In this document: positions 1-6,284 of the stretch, one piece after another
Layout of the letters: the number at the start of each line of letters is the position of its first letter
How positions within the stretch are numbered: position 1 is the stretch's first letter
NCBI GenBank assembly: GCA_023399635.1
Contig: JAEWOP010000173.1
Span: 1 to 10,495 of the forward strand
Direction of reading: 5' to 3'
Length of the DNA: 10,495 nt
From: Pseudomonadota bacterium
GTDB taxonomy: Bacteria > Pseudomonadota > Alphaproteobacteria > Rhizobiales > Rhizobiaceae
The notes under the pieces: generated by a model
What the model was told of the DNA's origin: nothing
The model's input: only the letters and a program-made list of their open reading frames with translations
The model's database searches: none
Position numbers and translations under genes: made by a program

Positions 1-343
1 CTGCTGGCTCGTCAATACCGGCTGGACCGGTGGTGCCTATGGTGTCGGCCGCCGGATGCCGATCATGGCGACACGCGCGCTGTTGACGGCTGCCTTGTCG
101 GGAGAACTGAAGAGCGCTCAGTTCAGAACTGATCCGAACTTTGGTTTCTCGGTGCCCGTATCGGTCGCCGGCGTGGATTCAACAATCCTTGATCCCCGCT
201 CCACATGGTCCGACGGTGCAGCTTACGATGCACAGGCAAAGAAGCTGGTCTCGATGTTCATCACCAACTTCGCCAAGTTCGAAGACCACGTCGACAGCAA
301 GGTACGTGATGCGGCACCGGTTATCTTGGCGGCTGCGGAATAG
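1..343 (+). CDS. pckA: Phosphoenolpyruvate carboxykinase (ATP), C-terminal part
   Basis: ATP-dependent PEP carboxykinase converts oxaloacetate and ATP to phosphoenolpyruvate, ADP and CO2. It is the cytoplasmic entry step of gluconeogenesis from organic acids. The gene enters from the left edge in frame 2, so only about 113 C-terminal residues of a protein of roughly 530-540 are present. The visible start CWLVNTGWTGG is typical of the ATP-type family, followed by YGVGRRMPIMATRALL. By comparison with E. coli PckA, the second Arg of GRR (codon 53-55) and the Thr of MATRA (codon 71-73) match the adenine-contacting Arg449 and Thr455. The active-site P-loop lies upstream of the window. The frame ends with TAG at 341-343, followed immediately by an in-frame TAA (344-346). 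A terminator follows at 370, so pckA is transcribed apart from arfB. Identity is secure. Confidence 0.96.
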   Translation, partial: CWLVNTGWTGGAYGVGRRMPIMATRALLTAALSGELKSAQFRTDPNFGFSVPVSVAGVDSTILDPRSTWSDGAAYDAQAKKLVSMFITNFAKFEDHVDSKVRDAAPVILAAAE

Positions 344-369
344 TAATATCGCTGGAACTGCTCTCTCCG

Positions 370-399
370 ACCGCCGGCTTCATCACCGGCGGTTTTCTT
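370..399 (+). terminator. Intrinsic terminator of pckA
   Basis: The perfect 8-base arms ACCGCCGG (370-377) and CCGGCGGT (386-393) enclose an 8-base loop, with a T-rich run TTTTCTTC directly after. It lies 27 bases past the pckA stop and 40 bases before arfB. It is the only hairpin in the window with a convincing T tract. The rest of the 344-439 gap shows no clear promoter, although arfB must have one there or depend on readthrough. Confidence 0.85.
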
Positions 400-439
400 C
401 GTCCTGCGTTTGTGGGATAGAAGCCGCGGAGATCGCGCC

Positions 440-874
440 ATGGCCAGCAACCCTCTCGTTATCAATAGCCGCATTACGATCCAGGGTTGGGAACTCACGG
501 AGCAGTTCGTCATGGCGGGCGGCCCTGGGGGCCAGAACGTCAACAAGGTTTCAACGGCCGTCCAGCTCTTTTTCGACATACTGAACTCTCCATCTTTGCC
601 GGAGAGGATCAAGGCCAACGCCATGAACATCGCCGGGCGGCGCATGTCCAAGGACGGTGTGCTGATGATCGAGGCCAATCGCTTCCGCAGCCAGGAGCGG
701 AATCGCGAGGATGCCCGGGAACGGCTGAAGGAACTCATCCTCAAGGCTGCCGAACCGCCACCGCCGCCGCGGCGCGCTACCAAGCCCACCAAGGGATCTG
801 TGGAACGTCGTCTAAAAGCAAAAGCCGGGCGATCCGAGGTGAAGAAAATGCGCGGAAAGCCAACGGGAGAATAA
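440..874 (+). CDS. arfB: Alternative ribosome-rescue factor ArfB (peptidyl-tRNA hydrolase)
   Basis: ArfB (YaeJ) enters the A site of ribosomes stalled on mRNA without a stop codon and hydrolyses the peptidyl-tRNA. It backs up trans-translation. The 144-residue product matches the usual length of about 140. The release-factor catalytic loop GGPGGQNVNKVST spans residues 27-39 with GGQ at 30-32. There is no stop-codon-recognition domain, which separates it from RF1/RF2. After a proline run (106-110) comes a basic tail (112-141) rich in Lys and Arg; in the family this tail threads into the empty mRNA channel. The ATG at 440 is preferred over an in-frame ATG at 410 because GGAGA at 428-432 sits 7 bases upstream, and the 10 extra residues are not family-like. 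The stop is one base before alkB, so the two are probably co-translated. Confidence 0.94.
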   Translation: MASNPLVINSRITIQGWELTEQFVMAGGPGGQNVNKVSTAVQLFFDILNSPSLPERIKANAMNIAGRRMSKDGVLMIEANRFRSQERNREDARERLKELILKAAEPPPPPRRATKPTKGSVERRLKAKAGRSEVKKMRGKPTGE

Positions 875-875
875 G

Positions 876-1484
876 GTGGCAAGCCTTGTGGAGGGACTAA
901 GGTATCTTCCCGGTCATCTGGACAGGCCAACTCAGGAGAAGGTTGTAGATCTCGTGCGCCAGGTGGTGTCGGCAGCGCCACTATACCTCCCGGTGATGCC
1001 CGGGACAGGCAAGCCAATGTCCGTCAGGATGACCAACTGTGGATCGCTCGGCTGGGTGACCGACAAGGAGCGCGGCTACCGCTACCAGAATACACATCCG
1101 CTGACGGGAAAGCCTTGGCCGTCGATACCGGAGGAAATTCTGGCTCTCTGGGATGAGGTTTCAGGTTGCGCCAGGCCGCCGCAGGCCTGCCTCATCAACT
1201 TCTATGCCGACGATGCCCGAATGGGCCTGCATCAGGACAAGGACGAGACGGATCTTTCTGCGCCAGTCGTCTCGCTTTCACTGGGAAACACCTGCCTCTT
1301 TCGCGTCGGCGGCTTGGACCGCAAAGACCCTACCCGCTCCTTCCGACTATCGAGCGGCGATGTGGTGGTGCTGGGCGGGCCAAGTCGGCTCTGCTTTCAC
1401 GGCGTCGACCGCATCTATCCGCACACGTCGACACTTCTGAAGAACGGTGGCCGCATCAATCTGACGCTAAGACGGGTGGACTGA
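876..1484 (+). CDS. alkB: AlkB-type 2-oxoglutarate/Fe(II) dioxygenase, DNA/RNA alkylation repair
   Basis: AlkB oxidatively removes methyl groups such as 1-methyladenine and 3-methylcytosine from DNA and RNA, using Fe(II), 2-oxoglutarate and O2. The 202-residue protein is close to E. coli AlkB (216). The iron ligands are H119 and D121 (HQD) and H175 (FHG). The 2-oxoglutarate-binding arginines are R193 and R199 in RINLTLR, with N108 and Y110 upstream. Spacing H119-H175 (56) and R193-R199 (6) is the same as in E. coli. The nucleotide-recognition stretch MSVRMTNCGSLGW (48-60) is nearly that of E. coli, including the base-stacking Trp60. All catalytic residues are present. The start is GTG, with GGGAGA 5 bases upstream inside the end of arfB. 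There is no sign of ada or an Ada-type control site next to it, so alkylation-inducible control is not evident. It converges with coaA, leaving 12 bases between the stop codons. Confidence 0.94.
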   Translation: MASLVEGLRYLPGHLDRPTQEKVVDLVRQVVSAAPLYLPVMPGTGKPMSVRMTNCGSLGWVTDKERGYRYQNTHPLTGKPWPSIPEEILALWDEVSGCARPPQACLINFYADDARMGLHQDKDETDLSAPVVSLSLGNTCLFRVGGLDRKDPTRSFRLSSGDVVVLGGPSRLCFHGVDRIYPHTSTLLKNGGRINLTLRRVD

Positions 1485-1493
1485 AGCAGAGCC

Positions 1494-1541
1494 GGTTCAA
1501 AGCTTTCTCAGCGACACCATTTCCACAAGATGGTTTGAACC
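1494..1541. repeat. Inverted repeat at the alkB/coaA convergent junction
   Basis: The perfect 8-base arms GGTTCAAA (1494-1501) and TTTGAACC (1534-1541) enclose 32 bases. Inside lies a weaker ACCAT/ATGGT pair (1516-1520, 1530-1534) that overlaps the right arm by one base. It covers the coaA stop and last codons. It could help end transcription from both sides, since the 12-base gap has no terminator, but neither strand has a T tract after it. It may also be chance within coding sequence. Confidence 0.3.
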
Positions 1542-2483
1542 TTTGCGAAGGATGAGATCGGCTCGCGGGCGGGTGGGCAGTATGTTCTGCCGCAGGTTCT
1601 TCAGGTTGATATTTTCCCACAAGCCCTCGGCGATCGCACGGGCTGCGTCCTCGCCAACCGTCGCATAGCGGTGGAAGAAGGAGTTGGGGTCGCGGAACGC
1701 TGTCTGTCGCAGCTTCATGAAGCGCTCGACATACCATTGGTGGATGAGCTCTTCGTCTGCGTCGATATAGATCGAGAAATCGAAGAAGTCGGACACAATG
1801 GGGACAATCTTCCCGTCGGCTGGAAGATCGCGCGACTGAAGGACGTTGATACCTTCAAAGATCAGGATGTCCGGGCGGTCAACCACCATGTGCTGGTCCG
1901 GCAAAACGTCATAGGTCAGGTGCGAGTACTTGGGCGCACGGACATTCGGCTCGCCGGCCTTGATGGCCGAGAGGAAGCGAAGAAGGGCGCCTATATCATA
2001 GCTCTCCGGAAAGCCTTTGCGCTCCATCAGGCTATCACGCCGGAGAACGGCGTTTGGATAGAGGAAGCCATCGGTGGTGATGAGATCCACCTTCGGGCTG
2101 GACGGCCAGCGAGCCAGCAGTTCCTTCAGGATGCGCGCAGTGGTCGATTTACCGACGGCAACCGACCCGGCAATGCCGATCACGAACGGTGTCTTGGCCA
2201 CATCCGACATGCTCAAGAAGCGGTTGCGCTGCTGGAAGAGCAGTTGCGACGCTTCCACGTGGGCAGAAAGGAGCCGCGACAGCGACAGATAGATCCGGCG
2301 GACCTCGCTCAGATCGATAGGGTCGTCCAGCGAACGAAGTCGCGCCACCTCGTCCGCCGACAGCGTCATAGGCGTGTCGGCGCGAAACCGCGACCATTGT
2401 TCGGACGTGAACAGGTGATAGGGGGAGTAGTTCGCCGCGGCGGATAAATCCTGACCGTCGACCGGTTTGGTTGCCAAGGTCAT
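1497..2483 (-). CDS. coaA: Type I pantothenate kinase
   Basis: CoaA phosphorylates pantothenate with ATP, the first and usually rate-setting step of coenzyme A synthesis in the cytoplasm. The 328-residue protein is a little longer than E. coli CoaA (316), mostly at the N-terminus. The Walker A P-loop GSVAVGKS is at 106-113, the catalytic Asp is D138 in TTDGF, and the family stretches KGFPESYD (156-163), YSHLTYDV (186-193) and NILPTR (300-305) are all present. This is the prokaryotic type I family, not the CoaX (type III) kind found in some bacteria. The ATG at 2483 lies only 2 bases after the hisE stop, so it is the last gene of the his operon and probably depends on hisE translation; no strong ribosome-binding site is visible. 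Its 3' end carries the inverted repeat at 1494-1541. Confidence 0.96.
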   Translation of the reverse strand: MTLATKPVDGQDLSAAANYSPYHLFTSEQWSRFRADTPMTLSADEVARLRSLDDPIDLSEVRRIYLSLSRLLSAHVEASQLLFQQRNRFLSMSDVAKTPFVIGIAGSVAVGKSTTARILKELLARWPSSPKVDLITTDGFLYPNAVLRRDSLMERKGFPESYDIGALLRFLSAIKAGEPNVRAPKYSHLTYDVLPDQHMVVDRPDILIFEGINVLQSRDLPADGKIVPIVSDFFDFSIYIDADEELIHQWYVERFMKLRQTAFRDPNSFFHRYATVGEDAARAIAEGLWENINLKNLRQNILPTRPRADLILRKGSNHLVEMVSLRKL

Positions 2484-2485
2484 GA

Positions 2486-2800
2486 CTACCGGCTTGCCTT
2501 TTCCTGAAGACCGGATTGAGCGGTCCGCCGCTGGAGTTCGTCCAGCACATCCTGCAGCGGAACGCCGCCGATATTCAATACGACCATCAGATGATAAAGG
2601 AGGTCGGCGCTTTCAGCGACGAGATCAGAAGGCTGCTGCGACACCGCCGCAATCACCGTCTCCACCGCCTCTTCCCCAAGCTTCTTTGCGGCTTTGGTCT
2701 GGCCGGCTGCGATCAGCTTCGCCGTCCAGGACTGCTCAGGCGATGCCTGCGCCCGGGTCGCCACGATCTTCTCCAGATCATGCAGGGTAAAACTGCTCAT
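2486..2800 (-). CDS. hisE: Phosphoribosyl-ATP pyrophosphatase
   Basis: HisE removes pyrophosphate from phosphoribosyl-ATP to give phosphoribosyl-AMP, the second step of histidine synthesis. The 104-residue all-helical protein has the metal-binding acidic helices of the MazG-like superfamily: KKLGEEAVE at 39-47 and ESADLLYH at 63-70, with SWTAKLI (24-30) near the start. It is a stand-alone HisE, not the HisIE fusion found in enterobacteria, so phosphoribosyl-AMP cyclohydrolase (HisI) must be encoded elsewhere. The ATG at 2800 has GGAGG 6 bases upstream (complement of 2807-2811). It starts 18 bases after the hisF stop and ends 2 bases before coaA. Confidence 0.95.
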   Translation of the reverse strand: MSSFTLHDLEKIVATRAQASPEQSWTAKLIAAGQTKAAKKLGEEAVETVIAAVSQQPSDLVAESADLLYHLMVVLNIGGVPLQDVLDELQRRTAQSGLQEKASR

Positions 2801-2818
2801 GTCCTGCCTCCGTGGGCG

Positions 2819-3595
2819 TCAGTGAAGCCGCATGGCGATACCGCGATCAGCCATGTAACGCTTGGCCTCCTCGACGGTATAGGTGCCGAAGTGGAAAATC
2901 GAGGCAGCCAGAACTGCCGTGGCATGGCCATCACGGATACCCGCGACCAGATCGTCGAGCGTGCCGACGCCGCCAGATGCAACGACCGGAACGCGAACCG
3001 CATCGGCAATCGTTCGGGTGAGCGCGAGATCGTAGCCGCTCTTGGTGCCGTCGCGGTCCATGGAGGTGACCAGAAGCTCACCGGCACCCTTGTCCACAAC
3101 CTTGGCTGCGAACTCGATGGCATCGATGCCGGTCGGCTGGCGGCCACCATGGGTGAAGATTTCCCAGCGGTTGGCTTCGCCCTCTGCCGAAACCTTCTTG
3201 GCGTCGATCGAAACAACGATGCACTGATTGCCGAATTTGTCAGCGGCCTCGGCCACGAAATCCGGGTTCTTCACGGCGGCAGAGTTGATCGAGACCTTGT
3301 CGGCACCTGCGAGCAGAAGCTTTCGAATGTCGGCCACCGCGCGCACGCCGCCGCCGACGGTCAGCGGCATGAAGCAATGGTCGGCGGTTCGGGCGACGAC
3401 GTCGAAGATCGTGTCGCGGTTGTCGGAGGAAGCGGTAATGTCGAGGAAGCAAAGTTCGTCGGCACCGGCCGCATCATAGGCCTTGGCGGCCTCGACGGGA
3501 TCTCCGGCATCGATGAGATCGACGAAGTTCACGCCCTTGACGACGCGGCCGTCCTTCACGTCGAGGCAGGGGATGACACGGGCCTTGAGGCTCAT
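2819..3595 (-). CDS. hisF: Imidazole glycerol phosphate synthase, cyclase subunit
   Basis: HisF uses ammonia delivered by HisH to convert PRFAR into imidazole glycerol phosphate and AICAR; the latter feeds purine synthesis. The 258-residue (beta/alpha)8 barrel has the two catalytic aspartates D12 (VIPCLDVKDG) and D131 (VSIDAKK). Phosphate-binding loops are at VGGGVR (80-85) and ASGGVG (206-211). The ATG at 3595 overlaps the hisA stop in an ATGA (3592-3595), the mark of translational coupling. It differs from its paralogue HisA by the PCLDV start and the longer second half. All key residues are present. Confidence 0.97.
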   Translation of the reverse strand: MSLKARVIPCLDVKDGRVVKGVNFVDLIDAGDPVEAAKAYDAAGADELCFLDITASSDNRDTIFDVVARTADHCFMPLTVGGGVRAVADIRKLLLAGADKVSINSAAVKNPDFVAEAADKFGNQCIVVSIDAKKVSAEGEANRWEIFTHGGRQPTGIDAIEFAAKVVDKGAGELLVTSMDRDGTKSGYDLALTRTIADAVRVPVVASGGVGTLDDLVAGIRDGHATAVLAASIFHFGTYTVEEAKRYMADRGIAMRLH

Positions 3596-4335
3596 GCGGC
3601 TTCTCCCTTGCGTGCTTTGATCAAGGCAAGCGCTTCGGCCGGATCAATACGTCCGTCATAAAGCGCGCGGCCGGATATGGCGCCTTCGAGGCGTGCCGCG
3701 TCGGGCTCCAGCATTCGCCGGATGTCGTCGAGCGATGCCAGTCCACCGGAGGCGATAACGGGGATGGAGACAGCGTCCGCGAGCTGAAGCGTTGAGTCCC
3801 AGTTGATGCCGGCGAGGATGCCGTCACGATCGATATCGGTGTAGATGATGGCCGAAACGCCAGCGCCCTCGAACTTCTTGGCGAGCTCGATCACGCCAAG
3901 CTCCGAGGCTTCAGCCCAGCCTTCAACAGCAACCTTGCCGCCCTTGGCGTCGATCCCGACGGCGATCTTGCCGGGAAACCGTCGGCAGGCTTCGATGACG
4001 AGTGCCGGATCGCGAACGGCGATGGTCCCGAGAATGACGCGGGCGAGGCCGCGCGACAGCCAGCTCTCGATATGCTCGAGCGTGCGGATGCCGCCACCCA
4101 GCTGCACCGGGTTCTTCGTCGTCTTCAGGATGGCATCAACGGCTTCGCCATTGACGCTTTCGCCGGCAAAGGCGCCGTTGAGGTCAACCACGTGGAGCCA
4201 TTCAAAACCCTGGCTCTCGAAAGCCTTCGCCTGTGCGGCGGGATCGGCATTATAGACGGTCGCCTGCGCCATGTCGCCGAGCTTGAGGCGCACGCACTGG
4301 CCGTCCTTGAGGTCGATGGCAGGAAAGAGGATCAT
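3592..4335 (-). CDS. hisA: ProFAR isomerase (HisA)
   Basis: HisA is 1-(5-phosphoribosyl)-5-[(5-phosphoribosylamino)methylideneamino]imidazole-4-carboxamide isomerase. It catalyses the Amadori rearrangement of ProFAR to PRFAR, the substrate of HisF-HisH. The 247-residue (beta/alpha)8 barrel has its catalytic aspartates at D8 (FPAIDLKDG) and D129 (VGIDAKGG), and phosphate loops LGGGIR (79-84) and ASGGL (195-199). Length and motifs are standard. The ATG at 4335 starts 5 bases after the hisH stop, and the TGA overlaps the hisF start by 4 bases. Placement between hisH and hisF is the usual hisH-hisA-hisF order. Confidence 0.97.
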   Translation of the reverse strand: MILFPAIDLKDGQCVRLKLGDMAQATVYNADPAAQAKAFESQGFEWLHVVDLNGAFAGESVNGEAVDAILKTTKNPVQLGGGIRTLEHIESWLSRGLARVILGTIAVRDPALVIEACRRFPGKIAVGIDAKGGKVAVEGWAEASELGVIELAKKFEGAGVSAIIYTDIDRDGILAGINWDSTLQLADAVSIPVIASGGLASLDDIRRMLEPDAARLEGAISGRALYDGRIDPAEALALIKARKGEAA

Positions 4336-4340
4336 GTGAC

Positions 4341-4991
4341 TTACGGCTTCCAGCGTAGGAAATTGGCGATCAGGGCGAGACCCAAGGTCTGGCTCTTCTC
4401 CGGGTGGAACTGCGAACCGGCCATGTTGTCGCGCCCGACGAAGGCGGTCATCGGACCGCCGTAGTCCGTGGTAGCGATGACGTCCTGCGGGTTCTTTGCT
4501 GCTAGGTGATAGGAATGCACGAAATAGGCGTGCAGCCCGCCCGGACCGGTGGGAATGCCGTCGAAAAGCGGGTGAGGGCGCGTCAGCTCCAGCGTGTTCC
4601 AGCCGATCTGGGGAATCTTCAGGTCCGGATCGGCCGGCTCCATCTCCTTCACGTCCCCTTCGATCCAGCCGAGGCCCTGGGTGATCGTCTTTTCAAGCCC
4701 ACGCGACGACATAAGCTGCATGCCGACGCAGATCCCGAGGAAGGGCCGGGCCTTCTGCTCCACCGCCTCAACCAGTGCCTCGTTCATGCCCGGCACGGCA
4801 TCGAGCCCGGCGCGGCAATCGGCATAGGCACCCACGCCCGGCAGCACGATCCGGTCAGCCGCCGCCACTGCATCAGCCTTATCAGTCAGGTCAATATGCG
4901 CATCTATCCCGGCCTCGCGAGCTGCGCGTTCGAACGCCTTGGTAGCGGAACGCAGGTTACCGGAACCGTAGTCGATGATTGCGACGCGCAT
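4341..4991 (-). CDS. hisH: Imidazole glycerol phosphate synthase, glutaminase subunit
   Basis: HisH is a class I glutamine amidotransferase that hydrolyses glutamine and channels ammonia through the HisF barrel. The 216-residue protein carries the triad C88 (LGICVGMQ), H196 and E198 (QFHPEKS), plus the N-terminal IDYGSGNLRS (6-15) and oxyanion-loop PGVGAY (51-56). All three catalytic residues are present. The ATG at 4991 shares its A with the stop of the upstream membrane-protein gene (TGATG), and GGAGG lies 6 bases upstream (complement of 4998-5002), so it can initiate both on its own and by coupling. Confidence 0.97.
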   Translation of the reverse strand: MRVAIIDYGSGNLRSATKAFERAAREAGIDAHIDLTDKADAVAAADRIVLPGVGAYADCRAGLDAVPGMNEALVEAVEQKARPFLGICVGMQLMSSRGLEKTITQGLGWIEGDVKEMEPADPDLKIPQIGWNTLELTRPHPLFDGIPTGPGGLHAYFVHSYHLAAKNPQDVIATTDYGGPMTAFVGRDNMAGSQFHPEKSQTLGLALIANFLRWKP

Positions 4992-5476
4992 CAGCGTCCT
5001 CCATGCTGGTCAAAGAGCCCGATCCCACCCTGGCCCCACCCGGCACCAGATCGTGGTGCAGCCTGCCTGGCCCAGTCGGATGGAGCCGGCAGCTCAGGCC
5101 TCGCCGGGGACTGCCGCCCCGAAAAATATAGTTCTTCCGCTGTGTCCAGACTGTCGGCCGTCAGCACGGCATCGAGGGTCCAGCCCCGGCGGATAAGGGT
5201 TTCGCTATAGAAGTGGCGACCCTCCAGCGCAACCGCAAGATTGATGGCAAGTGCAAGCAGGAAACCGGCTACGGCAAATCCTTGCATTTGCATCAGCTGG
5301 CCGGCAACGAGCTGCAGCAGGAAAACCAATAGGGCCGCGAGCCACAGGCGCTTGGTGAGCAGCCAGATCCACGGGAAGAACAGCGCGAGCCAGGAAAACC
5401 GGTCCGCGAGGAAGATGGTTCGCTCGTGATCGGGTTCAGAGCCGCCGGGAGGCACTAGAACGAGGTAACTTTTCAA
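4991..5476 (-). CDS. DUF2628-type small membrane protein in the his operon
   Basis: Function unknown. The 161-residue product looks like the DUF2628 family found in rhizobial his operons; that assignment is from memory of the family. A short N-terminal head (1-26) leads into a hydrophobic stretch starting FSWLALFFPWIWLL (27-40). Membrane segments follow at about 44-62 and 66-84, then a conserved-looking ALEGRHFYSE (83-92), a soluble part with acidic DSLDTAEELYFSG (108-120), a Pro/Ala-rich linker, and the tail GIGLFDQHGGR. The start is taken as TTG at 5476, because AGGAG lies 5 bases upstream and the protein then begins MKSYLVLVPPGG. The adjacent GTG would leave only 2 bases. A frame open back to 5635 overlaps hisB and is not used. 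It begins 16 bases after hisB and shares one base with hisH. Confidence 0.82.
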   Translation of the reverse strand: MKSYLVLVPPGGSEPDHERTIFLADRFSWLALFFPWIWLLTKRLWLAALLVFLLQLVAGQLMQMQGFAVAGFLLALAINLAVALEGRHFYSETLIRRGWTLDAVLTADSLDTAEELYFSGRQSPARPELPAPSDWARQAAPRSGAGWGQGGIGLFDQHGGR

Positions 5477-5481
5477 CACAA

Positions 5482-5486
5482 CTCCT
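5482..5486 (-). promoter_or_regulatory. Ribosome-binding site fixing a TTG start
   Basis: AGGAG (complement of 5482-5486) sits 5 bases before the TTG at 5476-5474 and only 2 bases before the GTG at 5479. It is the main reason to choose TTG for the membrane-protein gene. It lies in the 16-base gap after the hisB stop. Confidence 0.65.
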
Positions 5487-5492
5487 GGGTCG

Positions 5493-6101
5493 TCAGACCA
5501 ACATGCCCTTCGTGGAAGGGACGCGGTTGGCCTGGCGAGGATCGATCTCGGTGGCCGTGCGCAGGCAGCGGGCAACCGCCTTGAAGCAGGTTTCGGCAAT
5601 GTGATGGTTGTTGGCGCCGTAGTAATTGAAGACATGCAGCGTCACGCCGGCGTTCTGGGCGAAGGCCTGGAAGAATTCGCGCACAAGCTCGGTATCGAAG
5701 CTGCCGATCTTGGGAGAGCTGAACTCGACGTTCCAGACCAGGAATGGCCGACCCGAGAGGTCGACGGCAGCCTTGGTCATCGTCTCGTCCATTGCAAGGT
5801 CGAGCGACGCGTAGCGGGTGACGCCGCGTCGATCTCCCAGCGCTTTGGACACTGCCTGACCGATCGCAATCCCGGTGTCCTCAACCGTGTGGTGGTCGTC
5901 GATATGAAGGTCGCCTTGTACATCGATCTCCATATCGATCAGCGAGTGGCGCGAAAGCTGTTCCAACATGTGATCGAAGAAGCCAACGCCGGTCGAGATC
6001 TTGCTCGTACCGGTTCCGTCCAGGTTGACGGAGACCGAAACCGAGGTCTCGTTCGTCTTGCGGGATACCGAGCCACTGCGGGTGGCGGCTGTTTCGGCCA
6101 T
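5493..6101 (-). CDS. hisB: Imidazoleglycerol-phosphate dehydratase
   Basis: HisB dehydrates imidazole glycerol phosphate to imidazole acetol phosphate, with a di-manganese centre. This is the monofunctional dehydratase (202 residues), without the histidinol-phosphatase domain found in enterobacteria. The two metal-binding histidine motifs are DDHHTVEDTG (68-77) and NNHHIAET (164-171); FFDHMLEQLSRH (41-52) is the other family signature. The ATG at 6101 is chosen because GGAG lies 6 bases upstream. An in-frame ATG at 6113 has no ribosome-binding site, and the much longer open frame upstream runs antisense through hslV. It is the first gene of the operon; its promoter must lie in 6102-6284. Confidence 0.96.
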   Translation of the reverse strand: MAETAATRSGSVSRKTNETSVSVSVNLDGTGTSKISTGVGFFDHMLEQLSRHSLIDMEIDVQGDLHIDDHHTVEDTGIAIGQAVSKALGDRRGVTRYASLDLAMDETMTKAAVDLSGRPFLVWNVEFSSPKIGSFDTELVREFFQAFAQNAGVTLHVFNYYGANNHHIAETCFKAVARCLRTATEIDPRQANRVPSTKGMLV

Positions 6102-6124
6102 TGTCTGCTCCATGCGATCGATCA

Positions 6125-6143
6125 GGCTGCATAACAGGCAGCC
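6125..6143 (-). other. Hairpin in the hisB leader
   Basis: GGCTGC (6125-6130) and GCAGCC (6138-6143) are perfect 6-base arms around a 7-base loop. In a minus-strand transcript this stem would end 23 bases before the hisB ATG, just upstream of its GGAG. No T tract follows, so it is not a terminator; a protein-binding or leader element is possible. Confidence 0.35.
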
Positions 6144-6233
6144 AATCAAATATCCAGTGAAACGCAAGGCTTGGGAGGGGGCGGCTTGTGCGCATTTGCA
6201 ATCAGCTAAGCCCCACTTACATAGGAGCCAACA

Positions 6234-6249
6234 GAGGCCGATGCGCCTC
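6234..6249 (+). other. Small hairpin in the hslV leader
   Basis: GAGGC (6234-6238) and GCCTC (6245-6249) flank a 6-base loop, 35 bases before the hslV ATG. E. coli hslVU also has an inverted repeat in its leader that affects expression, but this stem is short and the link is only an analogy. Confidence 0.3.
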
Positions 6250-6284
6250 GAAGCAACACCCTCGCTGGGGAAAACAGGTGAAAG

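Larger units (their letters stand above)
6102..6284. promoter_or_regulatory. Divergent hisB / hslV control region
   Basis: This 183-base gap must hold promoters for the his operon (minus) and hslVU (plus). I see no strong match to a housekeeping promoter. For hslV, CTTGTG (6185-6190) and CCCCACTTACAT (6211-6222) recall heat-shock sigma elements, but the 20-base spacing is too long. TTGCAA (6196-6201) and TACATA (6218-6223), 16 bases apart, are a weak sigma-70-like pair. GGTGA at 6277-6281 serves hslV. Two small inverted repeats are listed separately. No leader peptide with a run of histidine codons was seen, so classic his attenuation is not supported. Confidence 0.5.

Noticed and set aside
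341..346. Tandem stop TAG-TAA at the end of pckA as a readthrough signal
   Set aside because: Double stops are common by chance and as a safety measure; nothing else here points to recoding.
410..439. Upstream ATG for arfB
   Set aside because: It has no ribosome-binding site at a useful distance and adds ten residues not typical of ArfB; the ATG at 440 is better supported.
223..1017. A 264-codon minus-strand frame across pckA, the terminator, arfB and alkB
   Set aside because: It crosses three plus-strand genes and a terminator, and its product is a Ser/Arg/Pro-rich shadow of coding DNA.
1671..2447. A 258-codon plus-strand frame opposite coaA
   Set aside because: It is the antisense of an intact pantothenate kinase gene with no supporting motif.
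2516..3661. A 381-codon plus-strand frame opposite hisE and hisF
   Set aside because: It is antisense to two secure genes, low in recognisable motifs, and explained by codon bias on the other strand.
6185..6222. Heat-shock sigma promoter for hslVU (CTTGTG and CCCCACTTACAT)
   Set aside because: The parts look suggestive, but the 20-base spacing is too long and the first element matches only in CTTG, so it was not called as a promoter.
6102..6284. Histidine attenuator or T-box-like leader before hisB
   Set aside because: There is no short frame rich in histidine codons, no terminator/antiterminator pair with a T run, and T-boxes are not expected in this group.
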